5,610 nucleotides of DNA from Anaeromyxobacteraceae bacterium. Lineage in GTDB: Bacteria > Myxococcota > Myxococcia > Myxococcales > Anaeromyxobacteraceae. The position numbers and the translations under genes are program-made. The notes beneath the pieces are model-generated. The model was given only the letters and a program-made list of their open reading frames with translations, ran no database searches and was not told the origin of the DNA. Location: the NCBI GenBank assembly GCA_027349605.1, contig DAIEMM010000002.1, forward strand, positions 1-5,610, written 5' to 3'. Of the stretch, positions 1 through 5,513 are shown piece by piece (within the stretch, counting starts at the first letter, position 1; each line of letters opens with the position of its first letter).

Positions 1-280
1 CCGGATCGCCTTCGTTCCGTCCTCGCGTCTGCCGCCGGCGGGTGAGTCGCGCCGCTCCGAGCAGCACGTCCTCGGGCGAAGGGGTCGGCGGCTGGATGGC
101 GTCGAGGTTCGCCGGGGCCTTCGGCCCGGCGCCTCGACTTGCCCTGCGGGCAGCTCGTCGCGCCGCGACCCCCGCCGGCTGGGACGGCACGGGCCGAAGG
201 CGACCCGGGCGTGCGTGCTTCGTGGGGAGATCCGGGTGGGGATCGGCCTCCTTCGACGGAGCGCCTCGCTGCGACGCCCA
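1..280. other. Unassigned left end, weak open frame on the minus strand
   Basis: No gene could be assigned here. On the minus strand one frame is open from inside the small membrane protein gene to the left edge. A GTG at 188-190 could start it, giving a product that includes KAPANLDAIQPPTP and then SPEDVLLGAARLTRR. The third positions are G- or C-rich at about 40-140 and look less coding-like in the last 25 bases. It could be the start of a gene that continues left, but there is no ribosome site and no similarity I recognise. The plus-strand frame starting at 42 shares the same third positions, which explains its openness. No tRNA or repeat array is visible. Confidence 0.2.
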
Positions 281-320
281 CCCGTCAGGCGCCACGTTGG
301 GCGCCTCGCCGCGAGACGGG
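281..320 (-). terminator. Nested hairpin after the small membrane protein gene, possible terminator
   Basis: An inner perfect 7-base inverted repeat (287-293 with 300-306, AGGCGCC/GGCGCCT) has a 6-base loop. An outer 6-base repeat (281-286 with 315-320, CCCGTC/GACGGG) encloses it, with an 8-base bulge on one side only. It starts eight bases beyond the stop of the small gene. No run of T follows on the minus strand, so it is not a textbook intrinsic terminator. It may act with Rho or protect the transcript end. Palindromic stems are frequent by chance at this GC content. Confidence 0.35.
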
Positions 321-327
321 GCCGCGC

Positions 328-534
328 TCAGAAGAGCCCGATGCCCGCCGCGGCCACGAGCCAGAGCGGCCCTCCCACGAGCAGCACGAGGACCCAGAGG
401 ATTCCGTAGAGACGCCGCTGCCAGCGCGGCGCGGAGGCGCGACCGGCGAGGGCGAAGAAGGTGGCTGCGAGGGTCCCGATGGCGAGGAAGCCACCGAGCA
501 TGAGCAGGGTGTTCGGACCGAGGAGGCCGCTCAC
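328..534 (-). CDS. Small two-helix membrane protein, unknown function, coupled to frr
   Basis: This 68-residue product starts at a GTG whose last two bases are the first two of the frr TGA (GTGA overlap), a classic arrangement for translational coupling. AAGGAAG at 545-551, ten bases upstream, could serve as a ribosome site. Two hydrophobic segments are clear: about 9-31 (TLLMLGGFLAIGTLAATFFALAG) is the first, and 42-67 the second, rich in Leu, Val and Gly. They are separated by a short basic loop (RASAPRWQRR). The positive-inside rule puts that loop in the cytoplasm and both ends outside, as a hairpin in the inner membrane. There is no cleavable signal peptide and no motif I recognise. Open frames are common in this GC-rich DNA. 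However, frr coupling, the amphipathic hairpin design and the hairpin-forming sequence just past its stop argue that it is real. Uncertain between a conserved small membrane protein and a chance frame; I favour the former. Confidence 0.55.
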   Translation of the reverse strand: MSGLLGPNTLLMLGGFLAIGTLAATFFALAGRASAPRWQRRLYGILWVLVLLVGGPLWLVAAAGIGLF

Positions 535-1094
535 ACCTGCATCACTTCCTTCTCCTTGGCGGCCACGACCTCGTCGATCTTCTTCACGCCGTCGTCGGTG
601 GCCTTCTGCACCTTCTCGAGGGCCTTCTTGGCCTCGTCCTGGGAGATGTCCCCGTCCTTCTCGGCGGCCTCGACCAGCTCCTTGGCGTCGCGCCGCTCGT
701 TCCGCACCGCGACCTTGAACTCCTCGCCCTTGTGCTTCACCTGCTTCACGATCTCCCGGCGCCGCTCCTCGGTGAGAGGCGGGATGGGGATGCGGACCAG
801 GTCCTTGTCGGACTGGGGGTTCAGCCCCAGGTTGGCGTCGCGGATGGCCTTCTCGATGGCCGGGATGAGGTTCTTCTCCCAGGGCTTCACCGTGATGAGG
901 CGGGCGTCGGCCACCGCCAGCGTCCCGATCTGGTGGAGCGGGGTGGTCTGGCCGTAGTAGTCGACCCGCACCGCGTCCAGGACGTGCAGGTTGGCCCTGC
1001 CGGTGCGGATGGACTGCAGGTCGCCCTTGAAGGACTCGATGGTCCTGGCGATCCGGTCGGCGAGGTCCTTCAGGATGTCGTCTGCGACGCTCAT
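531..1094 (-). CDS. frr: Ribosome recycling factor
   Basis: The 187-residue cytoplasmic factor works with EF-G to split the post-termination ribosome so that it can start again. The length is standard (E. coli 185). Domain I helices hold SIRTGRAN (28-35); domain II holds YYGQTTPLHQIG (46-57). The signature RIPIPPLTEERR (101-112) is followed by VRNERRDAK (130-138), the Arg-rich helix that contacts 23S rRNA. The C-terminal helix (about 150-184) is Lys- and Glu-rich, as expected. The ATG at 1094 has a good GGAGGG site. The stop TGA (531-533) shares bases with the GTG start of the small membrane protein. Pairing with pyrH is very common in bacteria and implies cotranscription. Nothing in the sequence looks damaged. 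Confidence 0.97.
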   Translation of the reverse strand: MSVADDILKDLADRIARTIESFKGDLQSIRTGRANLHVLDAVRVDYYGQTTPLHQIGTLAVADARLITVKPWEKNLIPAIEKAIRDANLGLNPQSDKDLVRIPIPPLTEERRREIVKQVKHKGEEFKVAVRNERRDAKELVEAAEKDGDISQDEAKKALEKVQKATDDGVKKIDEVVAAKEKEVMQV

Positions 1095-1098
1095 GTTT

Positions 1099-1104
1099 CC
1101 CTCC
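1099..1104 (-). promoter_or_regulatory. Ribosome binding site of frr
   Basis: The minus strand reads GGAGGG, four bases before the frr ATG at 1094. It fills much of the 29-base pyrH-frr gap and fixes the frr start. Confidence 0.7.
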
Positions 1105-1123
1105 GGCGGGGGCGACGGGCGGA

Positions 1124-1888
1124 CTAGGCCGAGCGCGTCGGGACCTTCCCCACGATGGTTCCGATCTCCTCCCCGAGCACCGCGCGGCGGATGTTGCCGC
1201 GCTCGGTGAGGTCGAACACCACGATGGGAAGGTCGTTGTCCATGCAGAGGCTGATGGCGGTGGAGTCCATCACCTTGAGGTTCTTCTTCAGCACGTCGAG
1301 GTACGACAGCTGCTTGAACTTCACCGCGGCCGGGTTCTTCTTGGGGTCGTCGTTGTAGACGCCGTCGACCTTGGTGGCCTTGAGCAGCACGTCGGCGTGG
1401 ATCTCCATGGCCCGGAGGCTCGCCGCGGTGTCGGTGGTGAAGTAGGGATTGCCGGTGCCGGCGGCGAAGATCACCACCCGCCCCTTCTCGAGGTGCCGGA
1501 TGGCGCGGCGGCGGATGTAGGGCTCGGCGATCTGGTGCATCTCGATGGCCGACTGGACTCGCGTCTCCACGCCCAGCTTCTCGAAGGCGTCCTGGAGGGC
1601 CATCCCGTTGATCACCGTGGCCAGCATGCCCATGTAGTCGGCGCTGGACCGGTCCATGCCCTCCGTGGCGCCGGAGACGCCGCGGAAGATGTTGCCCCCG
1701 CCGATGGTCAGGGCCACCTGGATGCCCAGGTCGACCGCCTCCTTCACGTCCTGGGCGATGGCGATGAGGGTCTTCGGCGAGATCCCGTACTTGCCGTCGC
1801 CCATCAGCGCCTCACCCGACAGCTTGACGAGGACGCGCCGGTACCGGGCCTTCTGCTTCTCGCTGCCGCTGGGATTCGGGATCTTCAT
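1124..1888 (-). CDS. pyrH: Uridylate kinase (UMP kinase)
   Basis: The 254-residue bacterial UMP kinase converts UMP and ATP to UDP and ADP in pyrimidine nucleotide synthesis. It belongs to the amino-acid-kinase fold, works as a hexamer and is typically GTP-activated and UTP-inhibited. Conserved blocks are KLSGEAL (22-28, phosphate binding), GGGNIFRG (63-70), ADYMGMLATVINGMAL (83-98, UMP site and hexamer contact), GTGNPYFTTDTAA (144-156), KATKVDGVYNDDP (170-182, ATP binding) and MDSTAISLCMDN (207-218). Length is usual for the family. The chosen ATG begins MKIPNPSG. An in-frame ATG at 1912 would add MRQTTRPP and is possible, and neither start has a strong Shine-Dalgarno sequence. The frame also stays open further upstream inside pcnB, but that stretch has no kinase resemblance. 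The stop is TAG. The usual rpsB-tsf partners are absent upstream; frr follows 29 bases downstream, which is the common pairing. Confidence 0.96.
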   Translation of the reverse strand: MKIPNPSGSEKQKARYRRVLVKLSGEALMGDGKYGISPKTLIAIAQDVKEAVDLGIQVALTIGGGNIFRGVSGATEGMDRSSADYMGMLATVINGMALQDAFEKLGVETRVQSAIEMHQIAEPYIRRRAIRHLEKGRVVIFAAGTGNPYFTTDTAASLRAMEIHADVLLKATKVDGVYNDDPKKNPAAVKFKQLSYLDVLKKNLKVMDSTAISLCMDNDLPIVVFDLTERGNIRRAVLGEEIGTIVGKVPTRSA

Positions 1889-1934
1889 GGGGGGTCGCGT
1901 GGTCTGGCGCATTGTACTCGAATCGGGCGCCGGG

Positions 1935-2783
1935 CTACGGCGACCCGGAGGTGGCGGGTGTCGCGATCCGAGGGGCTCCGCCCGCTCCCCGCCCGCGGCG
2001 GCGGCGGCGGCGGCCTCCGCGCCGGCGGCGCGCGGCATCGCCGGTCTCGTCCGGGGTGACGGTCGCGTCGCTGGCCGGGTCCCCGGCGTCCTCGGCGAGC
2101 TGCGAGGGCTCGATCTCCTCACCGCCCTCGTCCCCCTCGCCGTCCCTCCGCTGGGCCTCGTCCTCCCAGCGCGAGAGGGCCTCGGCTCCCTCGCCGGTGG
2201 CCTTCACGGTCACCCGCAGGAGCTGGAGCGCGTCGGTGAAGTAGGCCTGGCCGGCCAGCCCTCCCCGGCGCCGGCGGCGCGGGGGGCCGTGAAAGAGCTT
2301 CTGCGCCTGCATCGCCATGCGGGTGCATTCCGCCATCTTGCGAGGGAGCCTCGCGGTCTGGACCAGCTCGGCGAGCAGGTTGTCGGCCGCCGGCTCCCCG
2401 GCGGGCCCGGCCCGGAGGTGCACGAGCAGGGCGCCGAGGAGCATGGCGTCGGAGACCTCCTCGCCTCCGCGGACCAGCGCGTCGAGGGCGGAGAGGTGCG
2501 CCTGGAACCGGGCCCGCGCCTCCGGTCCTCCCGCGTCGAGCGCCTGGGAGAGGGAGGGCAGGATGACCGGAAGGAGCCCGGCCGAGCGGAGAAGCTCGAA
2601 GGCGCGGCTCGCCCCGGTGCAGCGGAGGATCTTGAAGGTCTCCTCGAGCACGCGGGGCGGCGCGCAGCGGGCCAGCTCGCCGGCGTGGCGCCGCATGGCC
2701 TCGAAGACCTCGGGCTCGATGGTGAAGCCGAGCCGGGCCGCGAAGCGGACGGCGCGAAGGGCCCGCACCGGGTCCTCGCGCAT
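1935..2783 (-). CDS. pcnB: C-terminal fragment of the PcnB-like nucleotidyltransferase
   Basis: This is the rest of the same protein, shown from the first ATG after the TAA (282 residues). The homologous sequence actually begins 21 codons earlier, at 2846. It opens with REDPVRALRAVRFAARL, the conserved nucleotide-recognition segment of PcnB and CCA enzymes. A helical neck and body follow (PPRVLEET, AFELLRSAGLLPVILP). YFTDALQLLR at 181-190 resembles the usual end of the PcnB core. The tail is acidic at about 213-248 and then strongly basic, with Arg runs at 252-266; basic C-terminal tails occur in known PcnB proteins. No convincing ribosome binding site precedes the ATG, so independent translation is doubtful. 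Its TAG stop lies 46 bases before the pyrH ATG, or 22 before an alternative start. Uninterrupted codon usage after the lesion suggests a recent change or an error rather than old decay. Confidence 0.5.
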   Translation of the reverse strand: MREDPVRALRAVRFAARLGFTIEPEVFEAMRRHAGELARCAPPRVLEETFKILRCTGASRAFELLRSAGLLPVILPSLSQALDAGGPEARARFQAHLSALDALVRGGEEVSDAMLLGALLVHLRAGPAGEPAADNLLAELVQTARLPRKMAECTRMAMQAQKLFHGPPRRRRRGGLAGQAYFTDALQLLRVTVKATGEGAEALSRWEDEAQRRDGEGDEGGEEIEPSQLAEDAGDPASDATVTPDETGDAARRRRGGRRRRRRGRGAGGAPRIATPATSGSP

Positions 2784-2846
2784 GCGGATCTCGGGGTCGC
2801 CGATGGTGGAGATGCGGTGGGCCTCGAGGTCGGCGCGGCCCCCGAC

Positions 2847-3674
2847 TTAGTCGATGACCTCGCCCTGGAACGGGTCGTAGAAGAGCCCGTTCACGGTGAA
2901 GTCGCGGCGGCGCGCGTCCTCCTCGGCGGTGCCGAAGACGTTGTCGCGGGTGATGAGCAGGTCGGCGTCTGACGGGACGTCGTCCCCCACGTCGACCGGG
3001 TTCTGCCGGAAGGTCGCGACCTCGATGATCTTCCCGTCGCGGAAGAAGACGTGGGCGAGCCGGAACCGCCGCCCGATGAGCCGGCAGTTGCGGAAGATGG
3101 CGCGCACCTCGCCGGGGTGGGCGTCGGTGGCGAGGTCGAAGTCCTTGGGGGTGCGGGCGAGCAGGGCGTCGCGCACGCAGCCGCCCACGAAGTAGGCCTT
3201 GTGCCCCACCGCGCGAAGCCGCGCGATGACCTTCACCGCGTCGCGGTCGAGCCGGTCGAGCGGGATCTCCTGCTCCCGGTCGGGGCTGGGCATCTCGGGA
3301 TCGAGGGCCAGGCCGCGGGGCGGAGGGGGGCGCCGCTCGTCGTCGTGCCGGTCGCGACGCCTGTCCTCCCGGTGGCGCCCCTCGCGGTGCGGCCGCGGCT
3401 CGCCGCGGGCGGCGCGGGGCTCCTCGCGGTGGGCGGGGATCTCCCGGGTGGCGGGAATCTCGCGGATGACGCGCGTCTCGCCGGAAGCTCCGGCCTCGCG
3501 GGTCTCGCCGGCTGCCGCGCCCCGGCCGCGTCCTCTCCGGGACCGTCGCCGGCGCTTCCCGGACGGCCGATCGCCGCTCGCGCCGCCCGAAGGCTTCGCG
3601 TCGCCGCTCATCTGGTTGTGGTGGGGGTCCTGCGCCTGCTGCGACTGGGGGTCTCGGTTCTGGATTTCTTCCAT
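2847..3674 (-). CDS. pcnB: N-terminal fragment of the PcnB-like nucleotidyltransferase (catalytic head)
   Basis: If translation ends at the TAA, this 275-residue product is made. Residues 1 to about 130 are a low-complexity, charged arm with an Arg run at 40-50 and REIP/REEP repeats at about 71-107; it shows no fold I recognise. From about residue 140 the nucleotidyltransferase head follows: FVGGCVRD (162-169) binds the incoming nucleotide, DFD (178-180) supplies the two catalytic metal-binding aspartates, GRRFRL (201-206) is the poly(A)-polymerase-type signature, DNVFGT (244-249) is typical of PcnB, and RRDFT (256-260) contacts the ribose. It lacks the downstream EDPVR segment that completes the active site, so alone it should be inactive. 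The ATG at 3674 begins MEEIQNRD and has no clear Shine-Dalgarno sequence; Met22 and Met128 are other possible starts. The rnhB stop lies 118 bases upstream. Confidence 0.6.
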   Translation of the reverse strand: MEEIQNRDPQSQQAQDPHHNQMSGDAKPSGGASGDRPSGKRRRRSRRGRGRGAAAGETREAGASGETRVIREIPATREIPAHREEPRAARGEPRPHREGRHREDRRRDRHDDERRPPPPRGLALDPEMPSPDREQEIPLDRLDRDAVKVIARLRAVGHKAYFVGGCVRDALLARTPKDFDLATDAHPGEVRAIFRNCRLIGRRFRLAHVFFRDGKIIEVATFRQNPVDVGDDVPSDADLLITRDNVFGTAEEDARRRDFTVNGLFYDPFQGEVID

Positions 3675-3710
3675 GTGTTCGCCGGAGTCGGGGGGCGCCT
3701 CGCCCGGGGC

Positions 3711-3752
3711 TCATCCACCGGGCCCGCGAGACGCACCTTCGCCGTCGGGCAT
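3711..3752 (-). other. 13-codon mini-ORF upstream of and in frame with the pcnB-like gene
   Basis: The minus strand has an ATG at 3752, with AAAGGA almost touching it. It encodes MPDGEGASRGPGG and stops at TGA (3711-3713). After the TGA the same frame continues for 12 codons (APGEAPPDSGEH), nearly all with G or C in the third position, directly into the ATG at 3674. Three readings are possible: a short leader peptide, a chance ORF, or the real start of the nucleotidyltransferase with an early nonsense codon. The ribosome-site spacing is too short for a confident start, and I recognise no function. Confidence 0.25.
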
Positions 3753-3767
3753 TTCCTTTGTAGCCAG

Positions 3768-3796
3768 TACTTACGCCGGGATACGCGCCGCGTCAA
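3768..3796 (-). promoter_or_regulatory. Weak candidate promoter between rnhB and the pcnB-like gene
   Basis: Reading leftward, TTGACG overlaps the rnhB stop (3791-3796) and matches the -35 consensus at five of six bases. After a 17-base spacer comes TAAGTA (3768-3773), a poor -10 match. The surrounding bases at about 3747-3775 are clearly richer in A and T than the rest of the window, as promoters in GC-rich genomes often are. If real, it would separate pcnB-pyrH-frr from the repair genes. The -10 mismatch keeps confidence low. Confidence 0.2.
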
Positions 3797-4620
3797 CGTT
3801 CGTGGAACATCTCCACCTGCTCGGCCTCCAGTCCGAGCACCTCGCGCACTGGTCCGAAGGAGCGGCGGTGGATGGCGCAGGCGCCGCGTTCCCGGAGCGC
3901 CGCGACGTGGTCGGGGGTCGGGTAACCCTTGTGCCGGGCGAACCCGTATCCCGGGTACTCCTCGTCCATGCGCGCCATGAGCGCATCCCGGGTGGTCTTC
4001 GCGAGGATGCTCGCCGCGGCGATGGTGAGGGAGAGGGCGTCGCCGTGCACGATCCCGTCCTGGGGGATGTCGAGGTCGCGGATGCGCCGCGCGTCGATGA
4101 GCAGGTGCTCCGGGCGCCGGTCGAGCCCGAGCACGGCACGACGCAGGGACAGGATCCCGGCCCAGTAGATGTTGAGCCGGTCGATCTCCCCCACCTCGGC
4201 CCGCCCGACCGCCCAGCAGATCGCGTTCCGCTTGATGTCCTCCGCGAGCCGCTCCCGCTCCGCCGCGTCGAGCTGCTTCGAGTCGTCCACCCCGCGGGGG
4301 CGGTAGTCGCGGGGAAGGATGCAGGCCGCGGCCACCACCGGCCCCGCGAGCGGCGCCATGCCGGCCTCGTCCACGCCGGCCACGAGCGTGACGCCCCGCT
4401 CCCAGAGCCGGGTCTCGTACCGGAGGAGGTTCCGCAGCCTCTGCCCCTCGGCCCGGTTGGCCTTCCTGCGGCGGCGCACGGCGTCGAGCACCGAGCGGGC
4501 CCCGGCGCGGGGGTCCCCGGCGAGCGCCGCCTCGGCCCGTGGCGACAGCGGACGTCCGTCGTCCACGTACCGGGCCCGGAGCTCGGCGACCGAAAGCGAG
4601 GCGAGTTCCTCGGGGCGCAT
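3793..4620 (-). CDS. rnhB: Ribonuclease HII with N-terminal extension and altered GRG motif
   Basis: The 275-residue product should cleave the RNA strand of RNA-DNA hybrids and start removal of single ribonucleotides from DNA. The catalytic domain runs from about residue 79. The four acidic metal ligands are Asp84 and Glu85 (GVDEAG), Asp176 (LLIDAR) and Asp212 (AKTTRD). DDSKQL (112-117), the YGFARHKGYPT block (225-235) and HRRSF (251-255) also match the family. Residues 1-78 form an Arg- and Ala-rich helical arm, longer than in E. coli RNase HII (198 residues) but resembling the arm of Firmicutes-type enzymes. The segment that normally reads Gly-Arg-Gly, just after the DE pair, is Gly87-Met88-Ala89. 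The ATG at 4620 begins MRPEELASL and has no strong Shine-Dalgarno sequence. The frame stays open upstream through mutM, but that part has no RNase H resemblance. The stop is TGA. It follows mutM by 35 bases, forming a small repair pair. Confidence 0.95.
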   Translation of the reverse strand: MRPEELASLSVAELRARYVDDGRPLSPRAEAALAGDPRAGARSVLDAVRRRRKANRAEGQRLRNLLRYETRLWERGVTLVAGVDEAGMAPLAGPVVAAACILPRDYRPRGVDDSKQLDAAERERLAEDIKRNAICWAVGRAEVGEIDRLNIYWAGILSLRRAVLGLDRRPEHLLIDARRIRDLDIPQDGIVHGDALSLTIAAASILAKTTRDALMARMDEEYPGYGFARHKGYPTPDHVAALRERGACAIHRRSFGPVREVLGLEAEQVEMFHER

Positions 4621-4655
4621 CGGTGCGGGATGGTAGCCGACCGGGGCGCGGCCCG

Positions 4656-5510
4656 TCACGCCCGGCGCGCGGCGCCGCCGGCCTGGCAGCGGGGACAGAA
4701 GAAGGTCGATCGCTGGGCCTGGACGATGCGCCGGATCTCCGCCTCGCGGCAGCGCGGGCAGCGTTCCCCGTCCCGGGCGTAGACGCGGAAGGGGTTCGGC
4801 GCCCCCGGCTCCTCGACGTAGGCGATCTCCGGCCCGTCCTGCATCTCGATGCCCCTCCGGAGCGAGGCCCCGATGGCGCGGGCCAGGGCGCGGACCTCGG
4901 CCGTGGACAGCCCGGCACCGCGTCGCCGCGGGTCGATGCGCGCCGCGAAGAGCGACTCGCTGGCGTGGATGTTCCCGACGCCGGCCAGCACCGCCTGGTC
5001 GAGGAGCACCACCTTCACGGCCCGCCGGGTGGCGCGGAGCCGCCCGGCGAGGCGCCCGGGGTCGATGCCGTCGTGGACCGGGTCGGGACCGAGCGCCGCC
5101 ACCTCCGGGAGCGAGGCGAAGTCGGCGCCGGGGACGACCCGCTGCCTCCCGAAGAGGCGCGGGTCCAGGTAGAGGAGCGCGCGGCCGTCGTCGAGGTCGA
5201 GCCGGACGCGCGCGTGGAGAGGCTCGGCGTCCGACGCCTCGCGCAGGACCCACTTCCCGGTCATGCCGAGGTGCGACCAGAGGCCGAGGGGAAGGCCGCG
5301 CCGGTCCTCGAGCGTGACGAGCAGGTGCTTGCCGCGGCGGTCCACCTTCACGATCCGTGAGCCGGCGAGCGCCCGGGCGAAGCCGCCCCGGTCGCCGGGG
5401 CGGAAGATGCGCGCGGCGCGCGGATCGGATGCCACCCGGGCGATCCGCCTCCCCTCGGCCCAGCGCCGGAGGTTGCGCGCGGCGATCTCGACCTCGGGAA
5501 GCTCCGGCAA
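4656..5510 (-). CDS. mutM: Formamidopyrimidine-DNA glycosylase (8-oxoguanine DNA glycosylase / AP lyase)
   Basis: This 284-residue bifunctional enzyme of base-excision repair removes 8-oxoguanine and formamidopyrimidines and nicks the abasic site. The N-terminus is M-P-E-L-P-E-V-E: the Pro exposed after Met removal is the nucleophile and Glu3 is the catalytic acid. The start is TTG. It is forced because only this codon puts Pro at position 2 and an in-frame stop lies three bases upstream. Other family features seen are Lys61 (RRGKHLL), the lesion-void residues Met83 (HLGMTG), Arg118 and Phe120 (DPRLFG), and the helix-two-turn-helix LAGVGNIHASES with Asn180. A C-terminal zinc finger uses Cys251, Cys254, Cys272 and Cys275 with the DNA-binding Arg267 (AQRSTFFC). 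The length is slightly above the usual ~270 residues. All key residues are present, so it should be active. Endonuclease VIII (Nei) is less likely given the Fpg-type N-terminus and the Met/Arg/Phe triad. It follows rsmB directly and precedes rnhB by 35 bases. Confidence 0.95.
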   Translation of the reverse strand: MPELPEVEIAARNLRRWAEGRRIARVASDPRAARIFRPGDRGGFARALAGSRIVKVDRRGKHLLVTLEDRRGLPLGLWSHLGMTGKWVLREASDAEPLHARVRLDLDDGRALLYLDPRLFGRQRVVPGADFASLPEVAALGPDPVHDGIDPGRLAGRLRATRRAVKVVLLDQAVLAGVGNIHASESLFAARIDPRRRGAGLSTAEVRALARAIGASLRRGIEMQDGPEIAYVEEPGAPNPFRVYARDGERCPRCREAEIRRIVQAQRSTFFCPRCQAGGAARRA

Positions 5511-5513
5511 CCC

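Larger units (their letters stand above)
1935..3674 (-). pseudogene. pcnB: Poly(A) polymerase / tRNA nucleotidyltransferase gene interrupted by an in-frame TAA
   Basis: Read through, the gene spans 580 codons including two stops: 275 sense codons, TAA at 2847-2849, then 303 sense codons to TAG at 1935. The reading frame does not shift: both sides join as GEVID-stop-VGGRADL. In PcnB homologues this point reads D-Y-V-G-G (E. coli PcnB has RDYVGG), so the missing residue is almost certainly Tyr, and TAC or TAT needs one base change to give TAA. No other gene whose stop is visible here ends in TAA. The class is the class II nucleotidyltransferases, which either polyadenylate RNA or repair tRNA CCA ends. 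The segment LIGRRFRLAHV matches the signature used to separate poly(A) polymerases from CCA-adding enzymes, so PcnB is the better call. Deltaproteobacterial members are known to vary in specificity. The lesion may be a sequencing or assembly error, a true pseudogene, or a suppressed stop. Confidence 0.75.

Noticed and set aside
42..957. Plus-strand frames at 42-503 and 139-957 as a gene converging on frr.
   Set aside because: They run antisense over frr and the small membrane gene, and have no motif or ribosome site. The second reads the reverse of a certain frr gene.
1124..2122. PyrH with an extra 78 residues at its N-terminus.
   Set aside because: The extension lies over the 3' end of pcnB and is low-complexity. 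UMP kinases normally begin shortly before the KLSGEAL motif.
3711..3713. TGA at 3711-3713 as a selenocysteine codon.
   Set aside because: The neighbouring protein is not of a selenoprotein family, and I see no clear selenocysteine insertion hairpin just after it.
2119..3714. A 531-codon minus-strand frame that passes the pcnB TAA without a stop and might rescue it by frameshifting.
   Set aside because: The translation is Arg/Pro/Gly-rich with no nucleotidyltransferase motif. Homology stays in the pcnB frame on both sides of the TAA, so no frameshift is needed or supported.
3199..4782. A 527-codon plus-strand frame, and a 438-codon one at 1656-2972.
   Set aside because: Both are antisense to genes with clear motifs. 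Openness follows from the GC bias, and their peptides show no domain.
3608..4918. A 436-codon minus-strand frame covering parts of mutM, rnhB and the pcnB start.
   Set aside because: It is out of frame with three recognised genes and its composition is Arg/Pro/Gly-dominated.
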